64,000 bases of DNA from Chryseobacterium candidae (GTDB lineage Bacteria; Bacteroidota; Bacteroidia; Flavobacteriales; Weeksellaceae): positions 1 through 64,000 of the forward strand of contig NZ_SDLV01000019.1 of assembly GCF_004916905.1 (NCBI RefSeq). The letters are read 5' to 3'. Shown piece by piece: positions 25,926 through 34,622 of the stretch. Within the stretch, counting starts at the first letter, position 1. Each line of letters starts with the position of its first letter. A program made the position numbers and the translations under genes. The notes beneath the pieces are model-generated. The model had not been told where the DNA came from. It ran no database searches and worked only from the letters and a program-made list of their open reading frames with translations.

Positions 25926-25959
25926 AAAGCAGCTGCGCCTATTCATACAGCTGCTTTTT
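25926..25959 (+). terminator. Terminator of the Lrp-type regulator gene
   Basis: A 10-bp perfect stem AAAGCAGCTG/CAGCTGCTTT (25926-25935 with 25948-25957) ending in a T run. Confidence 0.8.
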
Positions 25960-26309
25960 ATTGTAAACCCAATCTTTTGTATTAATCTCTTATCATCTAT
26001 TGCCAGTAATTCCAGACTGATCCCTCAAATACCGTCAGTGTTTTAATTACTGTATCACAGCACATCATCCCCGGATAAAGATTTGTACATTGAAATGCGA
26101 TTTACATTCAACAGAATTATTTTATATATTTTAAATTTAACATGGCGTTTTCAGTAGCTGTTTATTCTTTATTTGCTAACACAGCAAGCACACTTACTAT
26201 GTACCAACATTTAAAACATGGCAGATTTCAAATCTTCCTTGTTTTAAACTGAATAAGGCAATAGATAATCTGAATAAAAGACCTGAATGAAAATTTACAT
26301 TAAAAACCG
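25960..26309. other. Intergenic region before mnmE
   Basis: About 350 nt without a supported gene. I see no hairpin, RNA motif or conserved frame. Confidence 0.4.
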
Positions 26310-26317
26310 TAAATTTG
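26310..26317 (+). promoter_or_regulatory. -7 promoter element directly before mnmE
   Basis: TAAATTTG ends only four bases before the mnmE ATG at 26322. If used, transcription would begin at or next to the start codon, giving a leaderless message. No matching -33 box is seen. Confidence 0.4.
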
Positions 26318-26321
26318 CAGC

Positions 26322-27707
26322 ATGAATAACGATACGATATGTGCACTGGCTACTGCCAATGGAATAGGTGCTTTAGGCATCATCCGGGTTTCAGGAAATG
26401 AAGCTTTATCTGTAGTTCAGAAAAGTTTTCCGGCAAAAAATCTGGAAAAACAAAAATCCCATACCATTCATTACGGTTATTTTATGGATGAGGAAGAAGC
26501 TATTGATGAAGTAATGCTTTCCATCTTCCTGGCACCGAAAAGTTTCACCACTGAGAACTCTGTGGAGATTGCTTTTCACGGATCCCCGCATATCGGAAAA
26601 CGTATTCTTGAAACCCTGATCAAAAACGGAGCGAGAATGGCCAAAGCGGGAGAATTTACCCTTCGTGCCTTTATCAACGGCAGAATTGATCTTTCTCAGG
26701 CAGAAGCAATTGCCGATGTCATTGCATCTGAAAATGAAGCTTCGAGAAAGGTAGCGATCAATCAACTGAAGGGAGGAATTACCAATGAAATATCAGTATT
26801 AAGAACTGATCTTTTAAATTTCGTTTCTTTAATTGAACTGGAACTTGATTTCGCTGAAGAAGACGTGGAATTTGCAGACAGAAGTGCCCTAAGCGGATTA
26901 TTGGATAAAATTGAAGTCAAATTAAACTCTCTGATTGAAAGTTTCCAATACGGAAATGCCATTAAAAACGGAACAGCCGTTGCTATCATCGGAAAACCGA
27001 ATGCCGGAAAATCTACGCTGCTGAATTCGCTTTTGAAGGAAGAAAGGGCGATTGTGAGTAATATTGCGGGAACAACGAGAGATACGATTGAGGAAGTTCT
27101 TCATATTAAAGGTAATGCCTTCCGATTAATTGACACTGCCGGACTTCGTGAAACCATGGATGAAATTGAAGCGATCGGGGTAAAAAAAGCTAAAGAAAAG
27201 GTAGAAAATGCCAATATTCTTGTGTATCTGGCGGATGCTGCTACTGAGGATTTTTCTGAGGATATTGAGATGATTCAATCCTTGTTACGAGAAGATCTTA
27301 AGCTGATTATCTGTGCGACAAAAATTGATGAAGTGATTCCTACCCAATACGAAATGGTAGAAAATATTTTCAGAGAAGCTATTTCTCACGAATTTGATTT
27401 CATCAAAATCTCAGCAGTTGAAAATCAAAATATTCAGGATCTTAAAAATGAACTTTCCTCCTATGTAGAGCATTTAAAAACTGAAGAAAATAATGTTGTG
27501 ATCACCAACCAACGTCACTTTGAAGCCTTAAAAAAGTCTATGGATGCCGTTCACAAAGTAAAAGAAGCAATCTCTTTCCAGATCTCTACAGAATTACTGG
27601 CTTATGAGCTTCGAAATGCCCTGGAACATCTTGGCGAAATCTCCGGAGAGGTGACCAATGATGAAGTGCTGGGGAATATTTTTTCCAAGTTTTGTATCGG
27701 AAAATAG
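26322..27707 (+). CDS. mnmE: tRNA modification GTPase MnmE
   Basis: With MnmG, MnmE installs the 5-carboxymethylaminomethyl or related group on U34 of certain tRNAs in the cytoplasm. The N-terminal tetrahydrofolate-binding domain begins NNDTICALATANGIGALGII. The inserted G domain has G1 GKPNAGKS (residues 224-231), the G2 region AGTTRDTIEE and G3 DTAGLRET. The C-terminal end is CIGK, the conserved CxGK motif whose cysteine is needed for modification. At 461 aa it is full length. Confidence 0.95.
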   Translation: MNNDTICALATANGIGALGIIRVSGNEALSVVQKSFPAKNLEKQKSHTIHYGYFMDEEEAIDEVMLSIFLAPKSFTTENSVEIAFHGSPHIGKRILETLIKNGARMAKAGEFTLRAFINGRIDLSQAEAIADVIASENEASRKVAINQLKGGITNEISVLRTDLLNFVSLIELELDFAEEDVEFADRSALSGLLDKIEVKLNSLIESFQYGNAIKNGTAVAIIGKPNAGKSTLLNSLLKEERAIVSNIAGTTRDTIEEVLHIKGNAFRLIDTAGLRETMDEIEAIGVKKAKEKVENANILVYLADAATEDFSEDIEMIQSLLREDLKLIICATKIDEVIPTQYEMVENIFREAISHEFDFIKISAVENQNIQDLKNELSSYVEHLKTEENNVVITNQRHFEALKKSMDAVHKVKEAISFQISTELLAYELRNALEHLGEISGEVTNDEVLGNIFSKFCIGK

Positions 27708-27871
27708 CCTATCTCTGTAAACCCTTATGAATACTGCGTTTAATCAATATTTTACAAATGCTGCGTTAAATGACATTTTTTTACACTCGGAGAAATTATC
27801 AGTAGTGAATACTGCTAAATAATGGCAAATACTGAGTGAAATTATCTAACATAAAAATCTGAAAGTAAACC

Positions 27872-28248
27872 ATAAGCACTAACATCAGGAGTAATCGTAT
27901 TTGTAGCTATTATGATAAAAACATTCATAGCCAAAACATTCACCACGAACTACTGTTCTCACACCTGTAATCAAAGGGATTACAAGAAAAAGTCAAGGAG
28001 GAAAAACTTCATCAATCTAAAGAAGAATTCAGTACAGATTCAAAAATTAATACACTAAAAAAACTACTGCTACTTTTGATATATAAAAGCTGAAAGCTAA
28101 ATATTACCTAAGCATATCAGAAGTTTGCGTCCTTTTGAATATCAGGGATTCTACGGTAAGGAAATTGATTAAACAGGATAAAATTAAAACGTTCCGGCTT
28201 GGGAAGAAACATATTATTCCTAAATCTCACTTGGAAGGATTCATTTAA
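27872..28248 (+). pseudogene. Zinc-ribbon plus helix-turn-helix protein, decayed
   Basis: Read through three frames this is one protein. It starts where an ATG should be but is ATA (27872), then STNIRSNRICSYYDK, which is a CxxCGK zinc ribbon with C and G changed to Y and D. After a slip in an A run it continues IAKTFTTNYCSHTCNQRDYK, then after another slip VKEEKLHQSKEEF. After a stop comes a complete HTH: KYYLSISEVCVLLNIRDSTV, RKLIKQDKIKTF, LGKKHIIPKSHLEGFI-stop. Bacteroidota proteins with this ribbon-plus-HTH layout are often encoded on integrative elements beside recombinases. Lost start, lost zinc ligand, frameshifts and an internal stop show it is dead. Confidence 0.72.
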
Positions 28249-28345
28249 TTCTTTGTAGAATGCTATTTATCTTAAGTCACCACAATTTTAAATCGGAGAT
28301 TTAATATTTGAAGAAATATTAAAAACAAAGTTCTATCTCACTTAA

Positions 28346-28837
28346 ATGGTGTTTAAATATATTTTATATAAATATTTGAATTCCATTCGAATAATTTATA
28401 TAACATTGATTTTCCTTCATCTTTTTTCTCAAACGATAAATAATTTTACGGCTTGGAACATTCTGTTTTTTACTCAAAGAAAACTTTTTCACAAAATACC
28501 AATACCATTTATTTGTGAAAATAACACCACAAAATCTCTTTATACAATCAATACTACAGATGGTAGTACGGAATCTTTTAGCTACTTCTGATATGATCAT
28601 TCAGCGATTTCAAAAAACGGGCAGTTATATGGATTTAAATATACTCCCGGTAATCATCAGATCGTAGAATTAAATACGTCAAATTGTAAAGAAATTAAAA
28701 CCATTAAATCAATTGGAAGCGAGTATTTAAAGAATATGTTCTATTTAAATTACATCGCTGAAATTATTGGGGATTTAAGTGTTTCCTCTGCACATCATTA
28801 CTTTAAATGTGAAGTTCTGACGGTAGTTCAAATGTAA
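28346..28837 (+). pseudogene. Secreted beta-propeller-like protein, frameshifted remnant
   Basis: One frame gives KSLYTINTTDGSTESFSYF, then a stop. One base away the sequence continues SAISKNGQLYGFKYTPGNHQ, IVELNTSNCKEIKTIKSIGS, EYLKNMFYL and on to a stop at 28837. The pattern 'LYTINTTDGS...G.LYGFKYTPG..QIVELNTSN' is that of repeated-strand secreted proteins of Bacteroidota that report values along a propeller. The N-terminal part (28346-28430) is hydrophobic and may be the old signal region. Both parts are broken, and I cannot name the original protein further. Confidence 0.6.
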
Positions 28838-29059
28838 CCAATTTTGGAAAATATGATTTTTTTATTTTTTGATTAATAAACAACCTATAATTAAAATCAA
28901 AAATAGAAAAATTTTAATCCATAAGTTAACATATCAGTAAATGGCTCAAAAACTTTTAAGATAATGAAAATATTTCCAACAACTATGAAATATTTAGTTA
29001 CCTTTATCCGTCTCTTAGTAAGGGCTGCAAGAAACATTAAAAACACAAAATATAAAACC

Positions 29060-29926
29060 ATGAATACTATTCATAAAATTACACTGAAAATTATCATTAT
29101 AATTTTAGTTAATTTTTCATCAGTAATATTCTCACAAATCACAGCAAATCGTTTTTTTTATGAATTAACATATAAGCCGAGTAAGGATTCCTCGAAAATA
29201 AAAAAGGAATTGATGGTACTAGATATTACTCCTGAGAAATCCATATATCGTGATTATTCAATCATATCACAAGATTCAATTATAAAAGTAATAAAGGAGA
29301 AGGCAATAAGGTCTGGACAAACAATTGATCCACAGAAAATGAACTTTAAAATGCCTGACTTTACGTATAAAATTGAAAAGAAAATTCCGATAAAAAATAT
29401 TGAATTTACTGATAGAATATTACAAGATAATTTTATCTATAAAGAAGATATTAAACTTAATTGGGAAATTAAACCGGAAAAGAAAAAGATAGGAGAATAT
29501 AAGACACAAAAAGCTATTTGCAACTATGGAGGACGAAAATGGGAAGCATGGTTTTCTACTGATTTTCCATTTCAGGATGGGCCATACAAATTCTTTGGAT
29601 TACCTGGCTTAATTATAAAAATAAATGACTACAATAACGACTACACTTGGGTACTTGTAGGAAATAAAAAGGTAGATAATTATAATGAAAAAACCAGAAT
29701 TGAGGAATCTACCAAAAATATTATCCCAATTTCAAAGGAAAAATATATCAAAATTTATAAGGATTATAAAAAAGATCCTTTTGGAAGTGTCAGACAAACA
29801 TTAAAACCAGAACAGCTCCAACATAGGATGCCTAATGGTAAAACATTCGCAGAAAACTTTAAAGAGGAAGAAGAAAAAGTTAAAAGAATACTTAATGAAA
29901 TTAACAATCCTATAGAGTTAGAATAA
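29060..29926 (+). CDS. GLPGLI-family exported protein
   Basis: A 288-aa protein with a signal peptide (HKITLKIIIIILVNFSSVIF, cut after SQ) and the family-defining motif FFGLPGLIIKINDYNNDYTW near residue 190. GLPGLI proteins are Bacteroidota-specific, exported and of unknown function; they often occur in copies next to peptide and transporter genes. I place the start at 29060 because it gives a normal signal peptide; an ATG at 28964 would add 32 odd residues. It is very AT-rich, like the genes after it, and lies about 90 nt before a small peptide gene. Confidence 0.85.
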   Translation: MNTIHKITLKIIIIILVNFSSVIFSQITANRFFYELTYKPSKDSSKIKKELMVLDITPEKSIYRDYSIISQDSIIKVIKEKAIRSGQTIDPQKMNFKMPDFTYKIEKKIPIKNIEFTDRILQDNFIYKEDIKLNWEIKPEKKKIGEYKTQKAICNYGGRKWEAWFSTDFPFQDGPYKFFGLPGLIIKINDYNNDYTWVLVGNKKVDNYNEKTRIEESTKNIIPISKEKYIKIYKDYKKDPFGSVRQTLKPEQLQHRMPNGKTFAENFKEEEEKVKRILNEINNPIELE

Positions 29927-30018
29927 AATATTTTTAAGAAAGTTTTTGTAAAAAAACCAGAAGGGAGAGAATTGTCCGAAATAGAAAGAAATTATGTCTA
30001 ATATTAAAATTTTTCAAA

Positions 30019-30225
30019 ATGAGATCAAAAATCACTAAATCTTTAGTAGCATTTTTATGCGCTGGAGCATTTTGCACGACTGTTTTTGCGAATGCTACCA
30101 ACACAAAAGTTTCTTTAGAGAAGCTTTCTGTTAAAAGTTATAATGCTTCTTCTGAAGAAAGTATTGACGCAAATGCAGGATGGTATGTTGCATTTGGACA
30201 TGACTGGGTTCTAGTTGTAAAATAA
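30019..30225 (+). CDS. Small secreted peptide, candidate precursor of locus B
   Basis: A 68-aa protein. The leader is RSKITKSLVAFLCAGAFCTT with likely cleavage after FANA near residue 26. The hydrophobic leader holds Cys14 and Cys19 in a C-x4-C arrangement. The mature part of about 42 residues has a polar stretch (SVKSYNASSEESIDA) and a strikingly aromatic/hydrophobic end, NAGWYVAFGHDWVLVVK. It is followed within 10 nt by a strong hairpin and then by SdpA-like and SdpB-like genes. Small size, position and the hairpin fit a precursor peptide of a bacteriocin-like product; activity is not shown. Confidence 0.72.
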   Translation: MRSKITKSLVAFLCAGAFCTTVFANATNTKVSLEKLSVKSYNASSEESIDANAGWYVAFGHDWVLVVK

Positions 30226-30233
30226 CTAAAAAA

Positions 30234-30264
30234 AAATAAGGCTGTTAAATTAACAGCCTTATTT
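30234..30264 (+). terminator. Hairpin between the peptide gene and the maturation genes (locus B)
   Basis: A 12-bp perfect stem AAATAAGGCTGT (30234-30245) with ACAGCCTTATTT (30253-30264), 9 nt after the peptide stop and 12 nt before the next ATG. Partial read-through would give far more peptide message than downstream message, as in many bacteriocin operons. Confidence 0.75.
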
Positions 30265-30276
30265 GTACTAATACAT

Positions 30277-30813
30277 ATGAAAAATACACTAAAATTTCTT
30301 CTAATACTTCATATCCTTAGTTTATTGATTATAAACTATAATGCATTAACTGTATTAATAGAGAAAAAAACTAAATTCAATAAAATATCAAATCAAATTG
30401 TTCCTTATTTGAAACAAAACAAGATATCAAAAAATACTATTGAAGCAATAGGGATTTATGAAAACTTTTTAGGTGCAGACAGAGGGTTTGAATTTTTCTC
30501 TCCCAATACATCTAATGTAGAAAATAAATTGATTTTTATAGGTAATAATAAAGAACAATTGTACTTATTAAACTCCATAGAAGGAAGTTTAAAGTATTAT
30601 ACTTTTAATAGCTACATAAACCCATTGTTAGCCAATACCGGAAGCAGAGATTTTATTCTTAGAAATATATGTGCTCATTTATTCCAAAAACATCAAAAGA
30701 TAAATGAAATAAGCGTATTTATAGTTACAACAACCGTTTCAGAACTATATAACAGAGAAGTTTCAGAAAAAAATAATAATACTCTAATAGCTAAAATTAA
30801 AAAAAATGAATAG
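30277..30813 (+). CDS. SdpA-like membrane-anchored protein (locus B)
   Basis: A 178-aa protein with one N-terminal membrane helix (KFLLILHILSLLIINYNALT) and a soluble remainder outside the membrane. Residues 70-77, GFEFFSPN, match the GYGFFAPN of the locus A protein and the SdpA/DUF5819-type motif. The two proteins have the same topology and each precedes an HTTM gene. The stop overlaps the HTTM start by 8 nt. By analogy with SdpA of B. subtilis it probably helps to process or export the small peptide. Confidence 0.65.
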   Translation: MKNTLKFLLILHILSLLIINYNALTVLIEKKTKFNKISNQIVPYLKQNKISKNTIEAIGIYENFLGADRGFEFFSPNTSNVENKLIFIGNNKEQLYLLNSIEGSLKYYTFNSYINPLLANTGSRDFILRNICAHLFQKHQKINEISVFIVTTTVSELYNREVSEKNNNTLIAKIKKNE

Positions 30814-31663
30814 TTATTTATTTGAATATAGTTGCAGAAACACAAAACTATATTCGTTACTTATTTCTCTTTTTTGTTTAATCAACTTATTATTAATATT
30901 TCCTGATTATATTTATATATATGTGGATAACTCTTATATTCCTGCAAAATATAATGGATTTTATATTCCAAAATATTACTTAAATTTTTCGCACATAACA
31001 GAGTTAACTCAAACGATTGGAGTCAGCTCAAAAGCTACTATATTAGTACTACTATCTCTCTATTTTTTTTCCTTAATCTCTATAATTTTAGATTTTTATA
31101 AATTTATATTTGCTATAGCAGCATTACTCCTACATACCATGATGATTAATAGCAGCAATATCTTTTCTTATGGTGCTGATTTTTTTGTGAATTTTGCTCT
31201 TTTTCTAAATGTCTTTTTTTCATATTCAGGGAAAAACAATATTATTTTAAAATCTTTCATACAGCGACTAACACAAATACATTTATGCATAATTTATTTT
31301 TTTGCAGGACTTGGAAAGCTATTTGGTGTTGATTGGATCAATGGGAGTGCCTTTTGGAAAATCTCACATCTTTATTTTGCAGAGCATATCAGTTTTAAAA
31401 ATTTACCTTCTGTGTTTTATTTATTTTCCAGCTTATTTGTAGTATCACTACAGACATCATATTCTGTATTAATAAATATAAAACAAACAAGAGTTTTTAC
31501 TTTTTATTGTATCATTATATTACATCTGATGATAGCGATTACAATGCAATTTTACACGTTTGGTACTGTAATGATTTTATTAAATTATATAGCATGGGGT
31601 AATTATATAAATATTGATTTTACACTTTTAAAAAAATATAGATTAAATGACAACAAACATTGA
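30806..31663 (+). CDS. SdpB-like HTTM-domain membrane protein (locus B)
   Basis: A 285-aa protein with about seven or eight membrane segments, homologous to 14683-15627. Matching stretches are NIFSYGADFFVNFALFLNVF, the hallmark HLCIIYFFAGLGKLFGVDWI followed by NGSAFWK, and YTFGTVMILLNYIAWG. HTTM proteins share an ancestor with vitamin-K-dependent gamma-carboxylase, and the SdpB subgroup works with SdpA on a peptide substrate. It overlaps the genes on both sides (8 and 17 nt), so it is tightly coupled to them. The reaction is unknown. Confidence 0.75.
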   Translation: MNSYLFEYSCRNTKLYSLLISLFCLINLLLIFPDYIYIYVDNSYIPAKYNGFYIPKYYLNFSHITELTQTIGVSSKATILVLLSLYFFSLISIILDFYKFIFAIAALLLHTMMINSSNIFSYGADFFVNFALFLNVFFSYSGKNNIILKSFIQRLTQIHLCIIYFFAGLGKLFGVDWINGSAFWKISHLYFAEHISFKNLPSVFYLFSSLFVVSLQTSYSVLINIKQTRVFTFYCIIILHLMIAITMQFYTFGTVMILLNYIAWGNYINIDFTLLKKYRLNDNKH

Positions 31664-32333
31664 GCTTGATAATATATCTTATAGAATAAAAGATACCCAA
31701 ATATTAAAAAATATTTCTTTTAAACTGTCACATGGACTTCACATATTAGCAGGCAGTAATGGATCTGGAAAGACTACCATTTTAAGGCTCTTGAGTACAC
31801 TAACGCCTCCTACTTCTGGTATTTATCAATATAATCAGATAAGTGTAAAAAAAAATCGCCAAATAAAAAAGGAAATAGGGTTTATGCCCCAACAACCTAA
31901 TTTATATTTAGATTTAACAGTTTATCAAAATATCATGTATTTTGGGCTGCTCAAAGGGGCTAAAAAAAAAGATATCGGGGCGAAAATAGATTTATTTTTA
32001 GAATCCTTTAGTATACTTCCATTCAAAAATATTAGAGTTCAAAATTTATCCGGAGGAATACAGCAACGGATATCAATCATTATTTCGATTATCAATAATC
32101 CAAAACTATTGATATTGGACGAACCTACTAACAACTTAGATGAAATAGAAAGGAATCGTTTATATCAATTGCTAAAAAGTATAAGTGTTAATACAATCGT
32201 TATATTTTCAACCCATTTAATAGATGAGGCTATTAAGCATTGTGATAAAGTCATAGTAATGAAGGACGGTAATATTTCACTAAATGAAAGTATAGCGAAT
32301 ATGAAAAATTTAGATATAAAAAATTATTTTTAA
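31647..32333 (+). CDS. ABC transporter ATP-binding protein (locus B)
   Basis: A 228-aa ATPase with Walker A GSNGSGKT (residues 36-43), Q-loop IGFMPQQPNLYLDLTVYQNI, signature LSGGIQQR (variant of LSGGQ), Walker B LLILDEPTNNLDE and switch His in IFSTHLIDEA. The type resembles the CcmA/DrrA group that pairs with separate membrane proteins in export or self-protection. It starts 17 nt inside the HTTM gene and ends exactly before the permease gene. It could export the matured peptide or protect the producer. Confidence 0.9.
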   Translation: MTTNIELDNISYRIKDTQILKNISFKLSHGLHILAGSNGSGKTTILRLLSTLTPPTSGIYQYNQISVKKNRQIKKEIGFMPQQPNLYLDLTVYQNIMYFGLLKGAKKKDIGAKIDLFLESFSILPFKNIRVQNLSGGIQQRISIIISIINNPKLLILDEPTNNLDEIERNRLYQLLKSISVNTIVIFSTHLIDEAIKHCDKVIVMKDGNISLNESIANMKNLDIKNYF

Positions 32334-33734
32334 ATGCTGTTGTCTTTTTTACAATTAACCACAATCTATTTCAGACACTTAATTAATAAAAAAATATTTT
32401 TATTATGTGTTATGTTATCAGGCTTATTAGGCTTTTTTCTCATTCCTAATGAAAACTCAAATTATGTTACTTTTTATTGCAATAATTCATCCATTGTTAG
32501 TAATAAGTATTGGATTGGTAATCTTTCAGGTGTTTTCTCTAATTTAATTATTTATGTATTACTTTTTTTTATCATAGCAGGAGATAAAGAAAAAGACATT
32601 GTTGCTGGTTATTATATAAATGAAGATTTGTCTCCATTACATCCTTTTTTTAAAAACTTATACAAAATTTCAGCAATATATCTAATCTCATTATTGCTGC
32701 TTTTGGTATTAAATTTATCATTAATCTTAGCCAATAGTCAAAATGTTAATATTGTATTATTTATTACCCCTATTTTATATTTTTGTATTCCATTTTTGCT
32801 ATTTGTTTCTGCGCTTTGTTATTTCATAGAATACCTTTTAGAGAATAAGTATATCAAATATTTTATTTATTACTCTTTTTTTATACTGCTTATTATTTAT
32901 GATGATAAGCTTTTATACATTACAGGCCATTCAGAACTTTTTCTTTTTTATAAGAACCTAAATGTTCCTGTGAAAAACTTTGCAATTGGTTTTATTTCTA
33001 AAGAAAAAGTACTAAATCTAATAACAGTAAAACATTTTATAAAACCCAACTTTACATTTTATAAATTATTAATAATATTTTTAACTATCCTTATTACTTA
33101 TATTTTGTCCTTTATTAAAATTAAAAGGATTTTTACCAATAATAATAGTAATGATGATCTGATTTATTTGAATAATTCTTCAACTGATATTAAAAATGAT
33201 GATTTTTCAATTGAAAATAGATCTAATGGTAATCAAACAGACTTATCCTTGATTAGTTCTTTAAAAAAAGATTTCTTTTTATTCAGAATTAGCGTTAGTA
33301 ATAAATCATTATCGTTTTTTTTCCTTTTTTGGATTCTCTCATTTATTGTACAGGAAAATTTTTTCCTTTTTACATTAGTGATATTGTTATTATTAAGTAC
33401 TAAGGTAAATGATTTCTTCTTAGGTAAACCCTATTTTTATAATACGTTTATTTATGAAAAATTATATAGCTTTCCGTATATATTATATTTTATATCAAAA
33501 TTTATAATTGTTTTGAGTTTTTATTGTTTATTACTTGTCCCATATTTTTTTCGTATTGGAGAGATACATGTTATTTTATTACTTATATTAAATTTTTCAA
33601 TTATTTCAATTTTCCAATTAGCAAGTATTCATTTATTAAAAAATACTACTGTAGCAAATATTATATTAATTGTCATGTATGTAAGCTATGTTTCAAAATC
33701 TCCATTAATTGATATACTTTATTATAAATTTTAA
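32334..33734 (+). CDS. ABC-type membrane protein, partner of the locus B ATPase
   Basis: A 466-aa protein with about ten to twelve hydrophobic segments split by a polar stretch at residues 270-305 (NNNSNDDLIYLNNSSTDIKN). The first half has FFIIAGDKEKDIVAGYYINE after the third segment, like ABC-2 permeases. No known motif identifies the substrate. It begins directly at the stop of the ATPase gene, which marks it as the permease partner. Its base composition is extremely AT-rich. The last gene of the locus. Confidence 0.7.
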   Translation: MLLSFLQLTTIYFRHLINKKIFLLCVMLSGLLGFFLIPNENSNYVTFYCNNSSIVSNKYWIGNLSGVFSNLIIYVLLFFIIAGDKEKDIVAGYYINEDLSPLHPFFKNLYKISAIYLISLLLLLVLNLSLILANSQNVNIVLFITPILYFCIPFLLFVSALCYFIEYLLENKYIKYFIYYSFFILLIIYDDKLLYITGHSELFLFYKNLNVPVKNFAIGFISKEKVLNLITVKHFIKPNFTFYKLLIIFLTILITYILSFIKIKRIFTNNNSNDDLIYLNNSSTDIKNDDFSIENRSNGNQTDLSLISSLKKDFFLFRISVSNKSLSFFFLFWILSFIVQENFFLFTLVILLLLSTKVNDFFLGKPYFYNTFIYEKLYSFPYILYFISKFIIVLSFYCLLLVPYFFRIGEIHVILLLILNFSIISIFQLASIHLLKNTTVANIILIVMYVSYVSKSPLIDILYYKF

Positions 33735-33843
33735 AAAATCCCTTACAATATTTATGATAGAAATAGATCAAATTACCTATCTATTTTAAAAATGTTATAC
33801 AGTAATCGGGTGAATGTATGAAGTACTTCATTGTAATCAATTT

Positions 33844-34113
33844 TCAGATAACATCATAATCATTCATTATTGTTACGAAATAATGTTCAATTATTTCCTT
33901 AGCATTTTGGCACATCACTAAAAGGTCTTCTTTATGCGTATCTTCAAAAATAAAATCATCATGAACCTCAATAATAAACTCAGTCACTTTTTCAGTATTC
34001 ATGAGATCATAAGCGATTAAATCATTTAAGTTATCTAATCTGCATTCTTCCTTAAAAAAGGGAAGCTTTCGGGAAATGGAATTTTTAAACTGAAAAAGAT
34101 GTATTGTTTTCAT
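33844..34113 (-). CDS. Small acidic protein of unknown function
   Basis: An 89-aa protein, soluble, without signal peptide, beginning KTIHLFQFKNSISRKLPFF and rich in acidic residues (EFIIEVHDDFIFEDTHKEDL). It ends MNDYDVI. I recognise no family. The open frame, codon use and lack of competing features support it, but it is short and isolated. Confidence 0.5.
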   Translation of the reverse strand: MKTIHLFQFKNSISRKLPFFKEECRLDNLNDLIAYDLMNTEKVTEFIIEVHDDFIFEDTHKEDLLVMCQNAKEIIEHYFVTIMNDYDVI

Positions 34114-34388
34114 AGCTTCTTCTATTGGGTTAATAATATAAATCTGTTTATCGTATAAACTGTATGAATGCTCAAACAGGCTTTTTTATGGATTCAGCGG
34201 TTAGAATTTTTTATCGTAATAAACAGGGATAAAAAGTTCTATATATCCAGAATAGTTTTACATATATCCTACCTTTTATAAGTCTTCCACATTTCCAAGA
34301 CGTCTTTGTTTCAATTGTTTATAAAAACAATTGCAAAGCTTTTCTTTTTTAAGGGGTCAAATTTACCGTTACAAAAAAATATTTCACT

Positions 34389-34520
34389 ATGTCAAAAGAA
34401 AAAGACGGAAAAAAGAAATCAGATAAAACTCCACCTGCGAAATCTCCAAAAGAGAAACGGGAAGATAAAATAAATAAAAGAAGATACAGGGAAAACGAAG
34501 CCCGAAACAGCCATAACTGA
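34389..34520 (+). CDS. Small, highly basic protein
   Basis: A 43-aa protein made almost only of charged residues: MSKEKDGKKKSDKTPPAKSP followed by KEKREDKINKRRYRE and a polar end. Lys/Arg make up more than a third. Such short, lysine-rich, disordered proteins recur in flavobacterial genomes and may bind nucleic acid; the function is unknown. Confidence 0.65.
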   Translation: MSKEKDGKKKSDKTPPAKSPKEKREDKINKRRYRENEARNSHN

Positions 34521-34622
34521 ATACGATCTCTGATCAAAAACGACATTAGACTTTGGGACTGAAGCTGTTTGAAATCCCGGCTATGCAGTCCGGCATAATC
34601 CCTTAGTTTGAATACAAGGAAC

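Noticed and set aside
28364..28600. 78-codon minus-strand frame
   Set aside because: Antisense to the decayed propeller-like gene, with no independent support.
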